DNA from: Oceanobacillus sp. HTM 045
Lineage (GTDB): Bacteria > Pseudomonadota > Alphaproteobacteria > Rhodobacterales > Rhodobacteraceae
Direction: 5' to 3'
NCBI GenBank assembly: GCA_009733745.1
Contig: WNWL01000008.1
Span: 1 to 64,000, forward strand
DNA: 64,000 nucleotides
Below, in pieces: positions 27,957 through 35,709 of this stretch. The position numbers were made by a program, and so were the translations under genes. Under the pieces are notes generated by a model. That model worked only from the letters and a program-made list of their open reading frames with translations, was not told the DNA's origin and did no database searches. How positions within the stretch are numbered: the stretch's first letter is position 1; each line of letters starts with the position of its first letter.

Positions 27957-28250
27957 ATGAGCCTATACATCTCCCTTTTGGACTTCACCGACCAAGGAAT
28001 TTCTAGGATCAGGCACTCTCCAGACCGGCTGGATGAGGCGAAGCGAGAGCTTGAAGAGATGGGTGGCAGTTTCAAAGACTTCTACATGACGATGGGCACG
28101 CACGATCTGGTACTCGTGTACGAGGCGCCCGATGATGCTATTTCGGCGCGGTTTCAGCTGCTGCTTGGAAGCAAAGGAAATGTGCGGAGCACGACCATGA
28201 AGGCCTTTCCGGAAAGCGCCTATCGGCAGATCATTTCGTCACTCGGTTGA
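27957..28250 (+). CDS. GYD-domain protein
   Basis: 97 aa with the GYD-family pattern: MSLYISLLDFTDQGISRI, RELEEMGGSFKDFYMTMGTH, DLVLVYEAPDDAISARF and a terminal STTMKAFPESAY. The fold is a dimeric alpha/beta barrel of unknown function, usually encoded as a stand-alone gene. GGAG lies about 10 bases upstream of the ATG. It lies between the caspase-like gene and the second recombinase tail, with no obvious operon partner. Confidence 0.85.
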   Translation: MSLYISLLDFTDQGISRIRHSPDRLDEAKRELEEMGGSFKDFYMTMGTHDLVLVYEAPDDAISARFQLLLGSKGNVRSTTMKAFPESAYRQIISSLG

Positions 28251-28396
28251 TAAGCATCAACCTGGGTTATACTCAGCATTTGGTATATGGCGCCGCCCGG
28301 TGTTCAACTACTTCACGGTCTCGTGCCTGGACATGTTTTCAGCAGCGATCTTGTTTGTGTTCAGAAATCAGTCCCGTTTATTCGCCAGTTCCGTCG

Positions 28397-28450
28397 GGTT
28401 CCTGACATTCGACACGTGCCATCTGCCGCCCCTTCGAGTGAGCATGCCGC
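28397..28450 (-). pseudogene. Serine recombinase 3'-end fragment, copy 2
   Basis: The reverse strand reads GMLTRRGGRWHVSNVRN, matching residues near the C-terminus of the recombinase at 61.5 kb almost exactly. Only about 54 bp remain, the shortest of the copies. Confidence 0.7.
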
Positions 28451-28660
28451 AGGCTTCTTACCTGCGGCTTTGGCCTAGCAGCTGTCGTTCGTCGGGCGGC
28501 AGACGCCGCCAGGCGGTTCATCTGGAATCTCTTTCGGCCATCTGAAACCACAACACGCTTCCGGACGTAACCGGGGGGAGGTCCCGAGACGTCCTCCCGC
28601 TGCCAGCGTCGATAGGAATTGCCTCGGGCAACCCGACAATCTGGCTATCGGAGGCCTGAG

Positions 28661-29670
28661 ATGAATCAGCGAAAGGTCATCGCGGAAGCGCTCGACGCCG
28701 AGGTTGAAACCTGGCGGGAACGCCAGATCGACGCAATCAACCAGGAAGCATTTCCGTTGCTGGAAGATGAGGACGAAACGTTTCTCAAGACCGCTACCGC
28801 CCTGAACACGGCGTGTGGAGCGACCAAGGTGCTGTTGCCGCCAGTCGCGACCCTTGCCGGGCAGGCAGCAATTCCGCTGTTCGTTCTCGGTCAGGCGCAG
28901 TCCGGGATGGTCAGCGCCTATGCTCACCACCTCGAGAAGATCAACGCCCAGATGTCGCTGGCCTACACGGCCGTGCGTGATCGGCTCGTGAACATCCTCC
29001 AGCGCATTGCTCGGTCTTTCACCGCGACACCGGCAGGCACAACCCTTATCGAAATGGTGTCGGCGGCCGGCCCCGCTCCGTTCGGCGCAGATGAGGACCG
29101 TAAGTTGAAGGCTTTCTACCGGGAACTGTTGCATCGAGCCGGTACGATTGTGACAGACCCCGCGACGATCAGCGCGTAGACGAGGATCGGCTTCGGCAGG
29201 CTGCTCAAGAACATCAAGAAGATCCACGTCGCGAGCTACCGCCACAATCCCTGGTTCTGCAGCCATGTCCGCCACCGGCTGTTCTATTCAAGGGGGGCGG
29301 AAAGCTCATCCGTACCGACCGCTTGAAGGACTACTGGACGCCGGCGGCAATCCCGATTTCAGAGTGGAAGGAATGGAGCGCCGAGTGGAAGGCCAAGGGC
29401 GCGACCCACTTGTCGACCGGCTGGGTCATGCTGGGAGGCAAGTTCGAAAGAGCCGAGCGCAAAGAGGTACACGACGAAATCCTCAGCCACGCATGGCAAA
29501 TGGATGTCGCGGTAAAGCGGAGGTCTCACGGCTATGTCAATGTCCTTGTGGCCCGCGGTTCCGATCATGACGCCTCCAGGCCGCCCCCGTTCACTCAGCC
29601 GACCGCGCCGAACTTGAATTGGGCCTATAACCTCGCGACGATCGAGATGCGCAACCAGGGGGTGCTCTGA
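28661..29670 (+). pseudogene. Broken gene of unknown function (nonsense plus frameshift)
   Basis: The first part (ATG 28661, GGAGG upstream, to TAG 29177) encodes 172 aa: MNQRKVIAEALDAEVETWRE, a hydrophobic middle (ATLAGQAAIPLFVLGQAQ), and LKAFYRELLHRAGTIVTD. Past the TAG the same frame stays protein-like (IGFGRLLKNIKKIHVASYRH, NPWFCSHVRHRLFY) up to a run of six G at 29292-29297. After it a shifted frame continues KLIRTDRLKDYWTPAAIPIS, EWSAEWKAKGATHLSTGWVM and NLNWAYNLATIEMRNQGVL. I read this as one ancestral gene of about 330 codons, now split. No family is recognised. It lies between two recombinase tails. Confidence 0.5.
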
Positions 29671-29777
29671 AGGGGCTGGTACTCGGCCAAGGCCGCCGGC
29701 TGGTGTCTCGATGGCCGAGGGCAATGCTACGAGGAGGCATGGCTGAAACTACGGTGTCGTTGCATTGACACTTGGTA

Positions 29778-30020
29778 CCCCCTCCACCCTCGCAATCAGG
29801 TTTCTGAGGTTCGACACGTGCTACCTTCCGCCCCTGCGGGTGAGCATCCCTCTGGCATTGAGTTCCGCGGCAATGGCCCGGAGGCTGGTGTGCCCGGCGG
29901 CGCGGATGTCGGCGATCACCGGCGCCAGGTCGGCGGCGTGGGCATCGGCGTTGCGCGCGACCGCCTGCCGCAGCGGCAGGGTGCCCTTGCCGGCGCGGCG
30001 GAGCGCTGCCGCGCCGTTGG
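29778..30020 (-). pseudogene. Serine recombinase 3'-end fragment, copy 3, interrupted by an IS3 element
   Basis: The longest tail, about 243 bp, close to the copy at 61.5 kb. On the reverse strand it reads GTLPLRQAVARNADAHAADL, APVIADIRAAGHTSLRAIAA and ELNARGMLTRRGGR, then TAG where the full-length copy has Trp, then HVSNLRNL. Its inner edge is exactly the left end of the IS3 element at 30021. The rest of the gene is not found beyond that element's other end. Confidence 0.85.
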
Positions 30021-30842
30021 TGAGCCTCCCCCATTGAAGTGGTCCGTCCTGAGGTATGGGAATGATCCCGTGAGAAGAGGAGCGGACGATGGCGAGGACG
30101 CGGTTCAAGGCCGAGGAGATCGTCGCGAAGCTGCGGCAGGTTGAGGTTCTGCAGTTGCATGGGATGAAGGCAGCGGATGCGATCCGGCAGATCGGCGTGA
30201 CCGAGGTTACGCTTTATCGGTGGCGGCGTGAGTACGGCGGGATGAAGAGCGACCAGCTCAAGCGGCTGAAGGAGCTGGAAAGTGAGGCATCGAACGCCAC
30301 TCGTTCGAGTGAGATGCCGAACAACCAGCGGCTGCGGAAGGCGGTCTCGGATCTCACGCTCGACAAGCTGATCCCGGCGGAGGCTGCAAAGGGTGCCGAA
30401 GGCCAGCGAAGCGCTACTTCTGAGCCCTGCGCGCCGCCGGCGGTGCAACGACAGCGTGCGCCAGACCCTTGGCGTGATTGAGCGCCGGGTCTGCCGCACG
30501 CTCGGCCAGCACCGTTCCACCCAGCGCAAGGTGCAACGAGGACGCGAGGACGAGGCCCGGCTGACGGCCGACATCCTCGAGCTGGTCCGGCAGTACGGCC
30601 GCTACGGCTACCGGCGCGTTGCGGCCCTGCTGCGCCATGCCGGCTGGGTCGTGAACGACAAGCGGGTCGAGCGGCGGCGCGAGGGGCTGAAGGTTCCACA
30701 GAAGCAGCCGAAGCGGGCCAGGCTCTGGCTCAACGACGGCTCCTGCGTCCGGTTCCGGCCCGAGCGGCCGAACCATGTCTGGTCTTCCGAGACCCGTGAT
30801 GCATTAACTTTCAAATTGAACCACTCAGTTGGGGGCCGCTCA
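30021..30842 (+). mobile_element. IS3-family element with truncated OrfB
   Basis: The left end is TGAGCCTCCCCCATTGAAGT (30021). OrfA (30089 on) reads RFKAEEIVAKLRQVEVLQLH, VTLYRWRREYGGMKSDQLKR and RLRKAVSDLTLDKL, with an extra hairpin-forming insert near 30281-30323. OrfB begins about 30405 (SVRQTLGVIERRVCRTLGQH, YGRYGYRRVAALLRHAGW, RARLWLNDGSCVRF) but stops being homologous at RPNHVW (about 30782), before the DDE catalytic core. The right end, CACTCAGTTGGGGGCCGCTCA, follows to 30842. The element therefore has an internal deletion and cannot transpose by itself. Confidence 0.8.
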
Positions 30843-31029
30843 AACCAAAGTCACCTTTAATTAAAGTGAAGAAATTCCGATTCAATCAGGACGAATATAA
30901 CGCGCAAATCCGCGTGTTCTGGGCCGTATGACCTTACGGCAAGTTCGCGCTGCCGGTGTCGAGATACCGCCACCGGTTTAGTGCCAGGGTCGCGCTGGGA
31001 TCGTAAGGTTCCGGAATTGAACCGACTTT

Positions 31030-31068
31030 AGCGATTCTCCGCTGTGCGCCGGAGCACGGAAGCTCCGG
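31030..31068 (+). promoter_or_regulatory. Candidate ANTAR-protein RNA target: two hexaloop hairpins upstream of nasT
   Basis: Two adjacent hairpins, both with 6-base loops and only 5 bases apart. P1 is AGCG-ATTCTC-CGCT (31030-31043). P2 is CCGGAGC-ACGGAA-GCTCCGG (31049-31068) with a 7-bp perfect stem. ANTAR regulators bind paired hairpins with hexaloops carrying A at position 1 and G at position 4. P2 meets this fully and P1 has only the A. Lying 98 bases ahead of nasT, it suggests the operon leader is an ANTAR target. Confidence 0.5.
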
Positions 31069-31112
31069 AAGTATCGGCGGACGATAACGTTCCAGCGTGC
31101 GGCGCGCGATCC

Positions 31113-31141
31113 TGTTGCAAATGCGCTGTTGCAGCGCAACA
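31113..31141 (+). promoter_or_regulatory. Nested inverted repeat just upstream of nasT
   Basis: TGTTGC (31113-31118) pairs with GCAACA (31136-31141), and an inner GCGCTG/CAGCGC stem lies within. The hairpin ends 24 bases before the nasT start, where a terminator-like stem regulated by the upstream hairpins would sit. There is no T-run after it. Confidence 0.35.
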
Positions 31142-31165
31142 ATCACGGCAAACGAGAGCGGGCAC

Positions 31166-31750
31166 ATGGTCAGCGAACTCAAGATTGCCGTCATCGAGCG
31201 TGATCGCGAACGGGCCATGCTGATCGTGGATGGCCTGAAGTCCGCGGGCGACTTCAAGGTTTCGGTGCTTGGTGACACCGTCGGTCTCGCACGCAGGCTA
31301 TCCGAGCTGAATCCCGATGTCGTGTTGATCGACCTCGAGCACCCGGACCGTGACCTTCTGGAGGAACTCGCCCTCGCCTCCAGCCCACTGGAGCGTCCCG
31401 TCGCCGTGTTCGTCGACCGCTCAGACCACTCGGCGACGCAGGCGGCGATCGAGGCGGGCGTCAGCGCCTATGTAGTGGACGGGTTGCGTCCCGATCGGAT
31501 CAAGCCGATCGTCGAGACGGCTATCGCCCGCTTCCACCTCTATTCCCGTATGCGGGCGGAACTCACAGCCACCAAGGCCGCGCTTGCCGAACGCAAGACG
31601 ATAGACCGGGCCAAGGGCATCCTGATGAAATCGCGCGGGATCACGGAGGACGATGCCTATGCGATGCTGCGCAAGGCGGCGATGGACCAGGGGCGCCGCA
31701 TCGTTGATGTCGCGAACGCGGTCGTGACAGCGGCGGAGTTTCTCGGGTGA
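31166..31750 (+). CDS. nasT: ANTAR-domain response regulator, nitrate-responsive antiterminator
   Basis: 194 aa. The N-terminal receiver-like domain reads LKIAVIERDRERAMLIVDGL, PDVVLIDLEHPDRDLL and SAYVVDGLRPDRI. The C-terminal ANTAR RNA-binding domain reads LAERKTIDRAKGILMKSRGI and AYAMLRKAAMDQGRRI. NasT binds leader RNA and prevents early termination of nitrate-assimilation transcripts; without nitrate it is held by NasS. The start at 31166 is chosen over the longer frame because homology begins with MVSELKIAVIE. It overlaps nasS by 4 bases (GTGA). The cytoplasmic location and pathway are well established for this family. Confidence 0.93.
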   Translation: MVSELKIAVIERDRERAMLIVDGLKSAGDFKVSVLGDTVGLARRLSELNPDVVLIDLEHPDRDLLEELALASSPLERPVAVFVDRSDHSATQAAIEAGVSAYVVDGLRPDRIKPIVETAIARFHLYSRMRAELTATKAALAERKTIDRAKGILMKSRGITEDDAYAMLRKAAMDQGRRIVDVANAVVTAAEFLG

Positions 31751-32928
31751 GCAGGACACTGGAATGCGGGTTCATCCCGCTGGTCGATTGTGCGCCGCTG
31801 GTAGTCGCGCGGGAACTCGGCTTCGCCGCAGAGGAAGGACTGAACCTCGTGCTCCGGCGCGAGCCGACCTGGTCGGCGATCCGGGACAAGCTGGCGCACG
31901 GGCTGCTCGACGTCGCGCACATGCTGGCGCCGGTGCCGCTGGCCATGTCGCTCGGGCTCGGCGGGCTGCCGCTGCGGCTCGATACGCTGCAGGTCCTGTC
32001 GGTGAACGGCACGGTGATCGGCGTTTCGCGCGCGCTGGCGACGCGGATGCGCAATGCGGGCGGAATGATCGACTTCCTCGACGCAGAGAAGGTCGGACGG
32101 GCGCTGATCGCATCCGCCGAGCAACCACTCCGGATCGGGGTGCCCTTCCCGTTCTCGATGCACGCAGAGCTGCTCTACTACTGGCTCGGCGCGCTCGGGC
32201 TGATAGCACCGCGCGACCTCGTGGTACGCACGGTGCCGCCGCCGCAGATGTCGGACGCTATCGCCTCCGGCGAGATCGATGCCTTCTGCGTCGGCGAGCC
32301 CTGGGGGTCGATCGCTGTGGAACGGGGATCGGCCGAGCTGGTTCTGCCCGGCGTCGCGATCTGGCAGTTCGCGCCGGAGAAGGTCCTCGCCGTCCGCCAC
32401 GACTGGGCCGAGAAGGAGGCCGAGAACACCGCCCGGCTGATGCGTGCGCTCTGGCGCGCGGCGAAATGGGCGTCGGAACAGTCCAACCGCATGACGCTGT
32501 CCGAGATCCTCGGGCGGCCGGAATATCTCGACATGTCCTCCGAGATCATCGAGCGGCCGCTCGCGGGGCGGCTGGTCGCGTCGCCCGAGGGGAGACAGGT
32601 GCGCGCGCCGGGTTTCGTGGAATTCTTCCGCGGCGCGGCGACCTTCCCATGGCGCAGCCAGGCGGTCTGGATCGCGACGCGGATCGCGCGGCGCATGGGC
32701 CTCGACCCGCGCGATGCCGCGACCGCCGCTCGCGCGTCCTACCGGAGCGATCTTTACCGCGCGAATCTCGGCGCGGCCGGCGCCGACTTGCCGGGTGCGT
32801 CGGAGAAGCTCGAGGGGGCGCTCGCGGAGCGGTCGCCGGTGGCGTCCTCCTCCGGAAAGCTGTTCCTCGGGCCGGATCGCTTCTTTGATTGGCGCACTTT
32901 TGACCCGATGCTCTACGATGGGGCATGA
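31747..32928 (+). CDS. nasS: Cytoplasmic nitrate/nitrite sensor NasS (NrtA-like)
   Basis: 393 aa, homologous to the NrtA binding protein but without a signal peptide. It begins SRTLECGFIPLVDCAPLVVA and has HGLLDVAHMLAPVPLAMSL, VPFPFSMHAELLYYWLGALG, VPPPQMSDAIASGEIDAF and CVGEPWGS, as in nitrate-binding proteins. In NasTS systems it sequesters NasT until nitrate or nitrite binds. It starts with GTG overlapping the nasT stop. Missing export signal and linkage to nasT distinguish it from the true binding protein encoded next. Confidence 0.92.
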   Translation: MSRTLECGFIPLVDCAPLVVARELGFAAEEGLNLVLRREPTWSAIRDKLAHGLLDVAHMLAPVPLAMSLGLGGLPLRLDTLQVLSVNGTVIGVSRALATRMRNAGGMIDFLDAEKVGRALIASAEQPLRIGVPFPFSMHAELLYYWLGALGLIAPRDLVVRTVPPPQMSDAIASGEIDAFCVGEPWGSIAVERGSAELVLPGVAIWQFAPEKVLAVRHDWAEKEAENTARLMRALWRAAKWASEQSNRMTLSEILGRPEYLDMSSEIIERPLAGRLVASPEGRQVRAPGFVEFFRGAATFPWRSQAVWIATRIARRMGLDPRDAATAARASYRSDLYRANLGAAGADLPGASEKLEGALAERSPVASSSGKLFLGPDRFFDWRTFDPMLYDGA

Positions 32929-33071
32929 TTTTGCTCACTCCATGAGCATTTTTGACCTTCCTGCCCCGAATCGAACTTTCTTGTTGCATCGCGAAAGAAA
33001 CGCGGCATAGTTGTCCGCAACCGGGAGCAACGGAGTTCTCCGGTCACCACCACCCACAATGCTGCGGGATT

Positions 33072-33131
33072 GAGCGAAGCCGCTCGGACTGGTGCGCCCA
33101 ACGGCGCTGCGCCAGCCGTGCGGCTGATTTT
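33072..33131 (+). terminator. nrtA leader with alternative hairpins and an attenuator-like terminator
   Basis: In the 245-bp gap between nasS and nrtA lie GAGCG-AAGC-CGCTC (33072-33085), a larger stem CTGGTGC...GCGCCAG (33089-33115), and CAGCC-GTGC-GGCTG followed by ATTTTG (33113-33131), which looks like an intrinsic terminator. The last two share CAG and cannot form together. This is the expected layout for NasT-controlled antitermination, with read-through into nrtA when NasT is free. Hexaloops with the full ANTAR consensus were not found here. Confidence 0.5.
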
Positions 33132-33173
33132 GCTGCCCCGCCGACATGTGGGGCCTGGAGACTGGAGTTCGAC

Positions 33174-34541
33174 ATGAGAATGCTGTTCGGAGCCGCCGCC
33201 ATCGCGGCCGCGCTCGCAAGCCCCGCCAGCGCGGAGATGCTCGACCTGGAAAAAGACGAGCTGACCTTCGGCTTCATCAAGCTGACCGACATGGCGCCGC
33301 TCGCCGTCGCCTACGAGCTCGGCTATTTCGAGGACGAGGGTCTGTTCGTCTCGCTCGAGGCGCAGGCGAATTGGAAGGTGCTGCTCGACCGGGTGATCAC
33401 TGGCGAGCTCGACGGCGCGCACATGCTGGCCGGACAGCCCCTCGCGGCAACCATCGGCTACGGCACCGAGGCGCACATCATCACGCCCTTCTCGATGGAC
33501 CTGAACGGCAACGGCATCACGCTGTCGAACGCCATCTGGGAGGAGATGCTGCCGGGCCTGCCGAAGCGCGACGACGGCCTGCCGGTTCACCCGATCCGCG
33601 CCGAATTCCTGAAGCCGATCGTCGAGCGCTACCGGTCGGAGGGCGTGCCGTTCAACATGGGGATGGTGTTCCCCGTCTCCACCCACAACTACGAGCTGCG
33701 GTACTGGCTCGCTTCCGGCGGCATCCATCCGGGCTACTACGGGCCGGACGGAGCGACCGGGCAGATCGGCGCGGACGTGCTCCTCTCCGTCACACCGCCG
33801 CCGCAGATGCCGGCGACGCTGGAGGCCGGCACCATCCTCGGTTACTGCGTCGGCGAGCCTTGGAACCAGCAGGCGGTCTTCAAGGGCATCGGCGTGCCGG
33901 TGATCACCGACTACGAGATCTGGAAGGACAACCCGGAAAAGGTCTTCGGCATCACCGCGGAGTTCGCGGAGGAGAACCCGAACACTACGCGCGCCATCGT
34001 CAAGGCGCTGATCCGCGCCGCGATCTGGCTCGACGAGAAGGACAACGCCAACCGGGCCAAGGCGGTCGAGATCCTGTCGCGCTCCGAGTATGTCGGCGCC
34101 GACTACGAGGTGATCGCCAACTCGATGACCGGCACGTTCGAATACGCCAAGGGCGACGTCCGCGAGGTGCCCGACTTCAACGTCTTCTTCCGCTACAACG
34201 CGACCTACCCCTACTACTCCGACGCGATCTGGTACCTGACCCAGATGCGCCGCTGGGGCCAGATCGCCGAGGCGAAGCCGGACGGCTGGTACCATGACGT
34301 CGCCAAGTCCGTGTACCGCCCGGACATCTACCTCGAAGCGGCGCGGATGCTGGTGGACGAGGGCCTCGCCAACGAGGCGGACTTCCCATGGGAGACCGAC
34401 GGCTACAAGGACCCGACCGCCGAGTTCATCGACGGGATCGAGTACGACGGCCGCACGCCCAACGCCTATCTCGAGAGCCTCCCGATCGGCCTGAAGGGCG
34501 ATGAGAAGGTTGTCGATGGCGAGGTCGTCACCGGCGGCTGA
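33174..34541 (+). CDS. nrtA: Nitrate/nitrite ABC transporter substrate-binding protein
   Basis: 455 aa with a cleavable signal peptide ([20 protein letters not shown]) and the CmpA/NrtA fold: [106 protein letters not shown]. It binds nitrate or nitrite in the periplasm and hands it to NrtB. The ATG at 33174 follows ACTGGAG. It is preceded by a leader with a terminator-like hairpin and followed by a strong intercistronic hairpin, consistent with regulated and higher expression of the binding protein. Confidence 0.95.
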   Translation: MRMLFGAAAIAAALASPASAEMLDLEKDELTFGFIKLTDMAPLAVAYELGYFEDEGLFVSLEAQANWKVLLDRVITGELDGAHMLAGQPLAATIGYGTEAHIITPFSMDLNGNGITLSNAIWEEMLPGLPKRDDGLPVHPIRAEFLKPIVERYRSEGVPFNMGMVFPVSTHNYELRYWLASGGIHPGYYGPDGATGQIGADVLLSVTPPPQMPATLEAGTILGYCVGEPWNQQAVFKGIGVPVITDYEIWKDNPEKVFGITAEFAEENPNTTRAIVKALIRAAIWLDEKDNANRAKAVEILSRSEYVGADYEVIANSMTGTFEYAKGDVREVPDFNVFFRYNATYPYYSDAIWYLTQMRRWGQIAEAKPDGWYHDVAKSVYRPDIYLEAARMLVDEGLANEADFPWETDGYKDPTAEFIDGIEYDGRTPNAYLESLPIGLKGDEKVVDGEVVTGG

Positions 34542-34552
34542 GACCGACCCTC

Positions 34553-34576
34553 GCGCCGGGCCAGAGGGCCCGGCGC
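34553..34576 (+). terminator. Intercistronic hairpin between nrtA and nrtB
   Basis: GCGCCGGGCC-AGAG-GGCCCGGCGC is a perfect 10-bp GC stem with a tetraloop. Hairpins placed after the binding-protein gene of ABC operons often stabilise its message and reduce downstream expression. It may also terminate part of the transcripts. Confidence 0.7.
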
Positions 34577-34610
34577 CCGGTTCCCACGCGCTCCCCCGAA
34601 AGGCTCGACC

Positions 34611-35696
34611 ATGACCGTCACGACCGATCCCGCACTGGACGCATCCGCGACCGCCGCCGCACGGCGCGACCGCATGCACCAGCGCATCGCCAAGGCCGAC
34701 CGCTGGTTCCGCGCGCTCGGGCTGTCCTTTGTCACCCCGGTTCTCAAGGCCGCCGCGGGCGACAACCCCAAGGCGCAGATGCGCCAGATCTGGCGCCTCG
34801 TCGGCGTTCCGCTGCTCGCCATCGGACTTTTCCTCGCGGCCTGGTCCTGGCTCGCGCCGCAGGTGCAGACTTCGCTCGGCGCCATTCCCGGGCCCGCGCA
34901 GGTCTGGGAGCAGGTGGGCGAGCTGCATGGCGAGCATCTGCGCGAGCGCGACAAGGCCGCCGCCTTCTACGAGCGGCAGGAAACGCGCAACGCGAAGCTG
35001 GTCGCCGAGGGCAAGGAAGACCGCGTCAAGTGGCGCGACTATACCGGCAAGCCGACCTATTACGACCAGATCTGGACTTCGCTCCAGACCGTGTTCTTCG
35101 GATTCCTGATCGGCACGCTGATCGCTGTGCCTATCGGCATCATGTGCGGCCTGTCGCCGGCCTTCAACGCGGGCGTCAACCCGCTGATCCAGGTCTTCAA
35201 GCCGGTCTCGCCGCTGGCCTGGCTGCCAATTGTCACGATGGTCGTCTCGGCGGTCTATGTCAGCGACGACCCGACCTTCTCGAAATCGTTCCTCAACTCG
35301 GCCATCACGGTGACGCTCTGCTCGCTCTGGCCGACGCTGATCAACACGTCGCTTGGCGTGGCGTCGATCGACAAGGATCTGGTGAACGTCGGCAAGGTGC
35401 TGAAGCTCGGCACCTGGACCAAGATCACCCGCCTCGTCCTGCCCTCCGCCCTGCCGCTGATCTTCACCGGCCTCCGGCTCTCGCTCGGTGTCGGCTGGAT
35501 GGTGCTGATCGCGGCCGAGATGCTGGCGCAGAACCCGGGCCTCGGCAAGTTCGTCTGGGACGAGTTCCAGAACGGCTCATCCCAGTCGCTGGCGAGGATC
35601 ATGGTGGCGGTGTTCACCATCGGCCTGATCGGCTTCGTGCTCGACCGGATCATGCTGGCGCTGCAATCGGCCTTCACCTACTCCGCAACGCGCTGA
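34611..35696 (+). CDS. nrtB: Nitrate/nitrite ABC transporter permease
   Basis: 361 aa. After a charged cytoplasmic N-terminus (about 60 residues) there is an early membrane helix (LVGVPLLAIGLFLAAWSWLA), a soluble stretch, and then the transmembrane domain from about residue 150. The ATPase-contacting loop is DKDLVNVGKVLKLGTWTKIT with LRLSLGVGWMVLIAAEML, as in the NrtB/SsuC family. It forms the homodimeric channel of the nitrate importer. It is 70 bases after nrtA and 13 bases before the ATPase gene. Confidence 0.94.
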   Translation: MTVTTDPALDASATAAARRDRMHQRIAKADRWFRALGLSFVTPVLKAAAGDNPKAQMRQIWRLVGVPLLAIGLFLAAWSWLAPQVQTSLGAIPGPAQVWEQVGELHGEHLRERDKAAAFYERQETRNAKLVAEGKEDRVKWRDYTGKPTYYDQIWTSLQTVFFGFLIGTLIAVPIGIMCGLSPAFNAGVNPLIQVFKPVSPLAWLPIVTMVVSAVYVSDDPTFSKSFLNSAITVTLCSLWPTLINTSLGVASIDKDLVNVGKVLKLGTWTKITRLVLPSALPLIFTGLRLSLGVGWMVLIAAEMLAQNPGLGKFVWDEFQNGSSQSLARIMVAVFTIGLIGFVLDRIMLALQSAFTYSATR

Positions 35697-35709
35697 GGGG
35701 GTTGGTCAG

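Noticed and set aside
32913-34937. 674-codon open frame on the reverse strand across nrtA
   Set aside because: It is antisense to nrtA, which has full family homology. Long reverse frames are expected in high-GC genes. Its sequence is a rich mix of Arg, Asp, His and Gly with no domain pattern.
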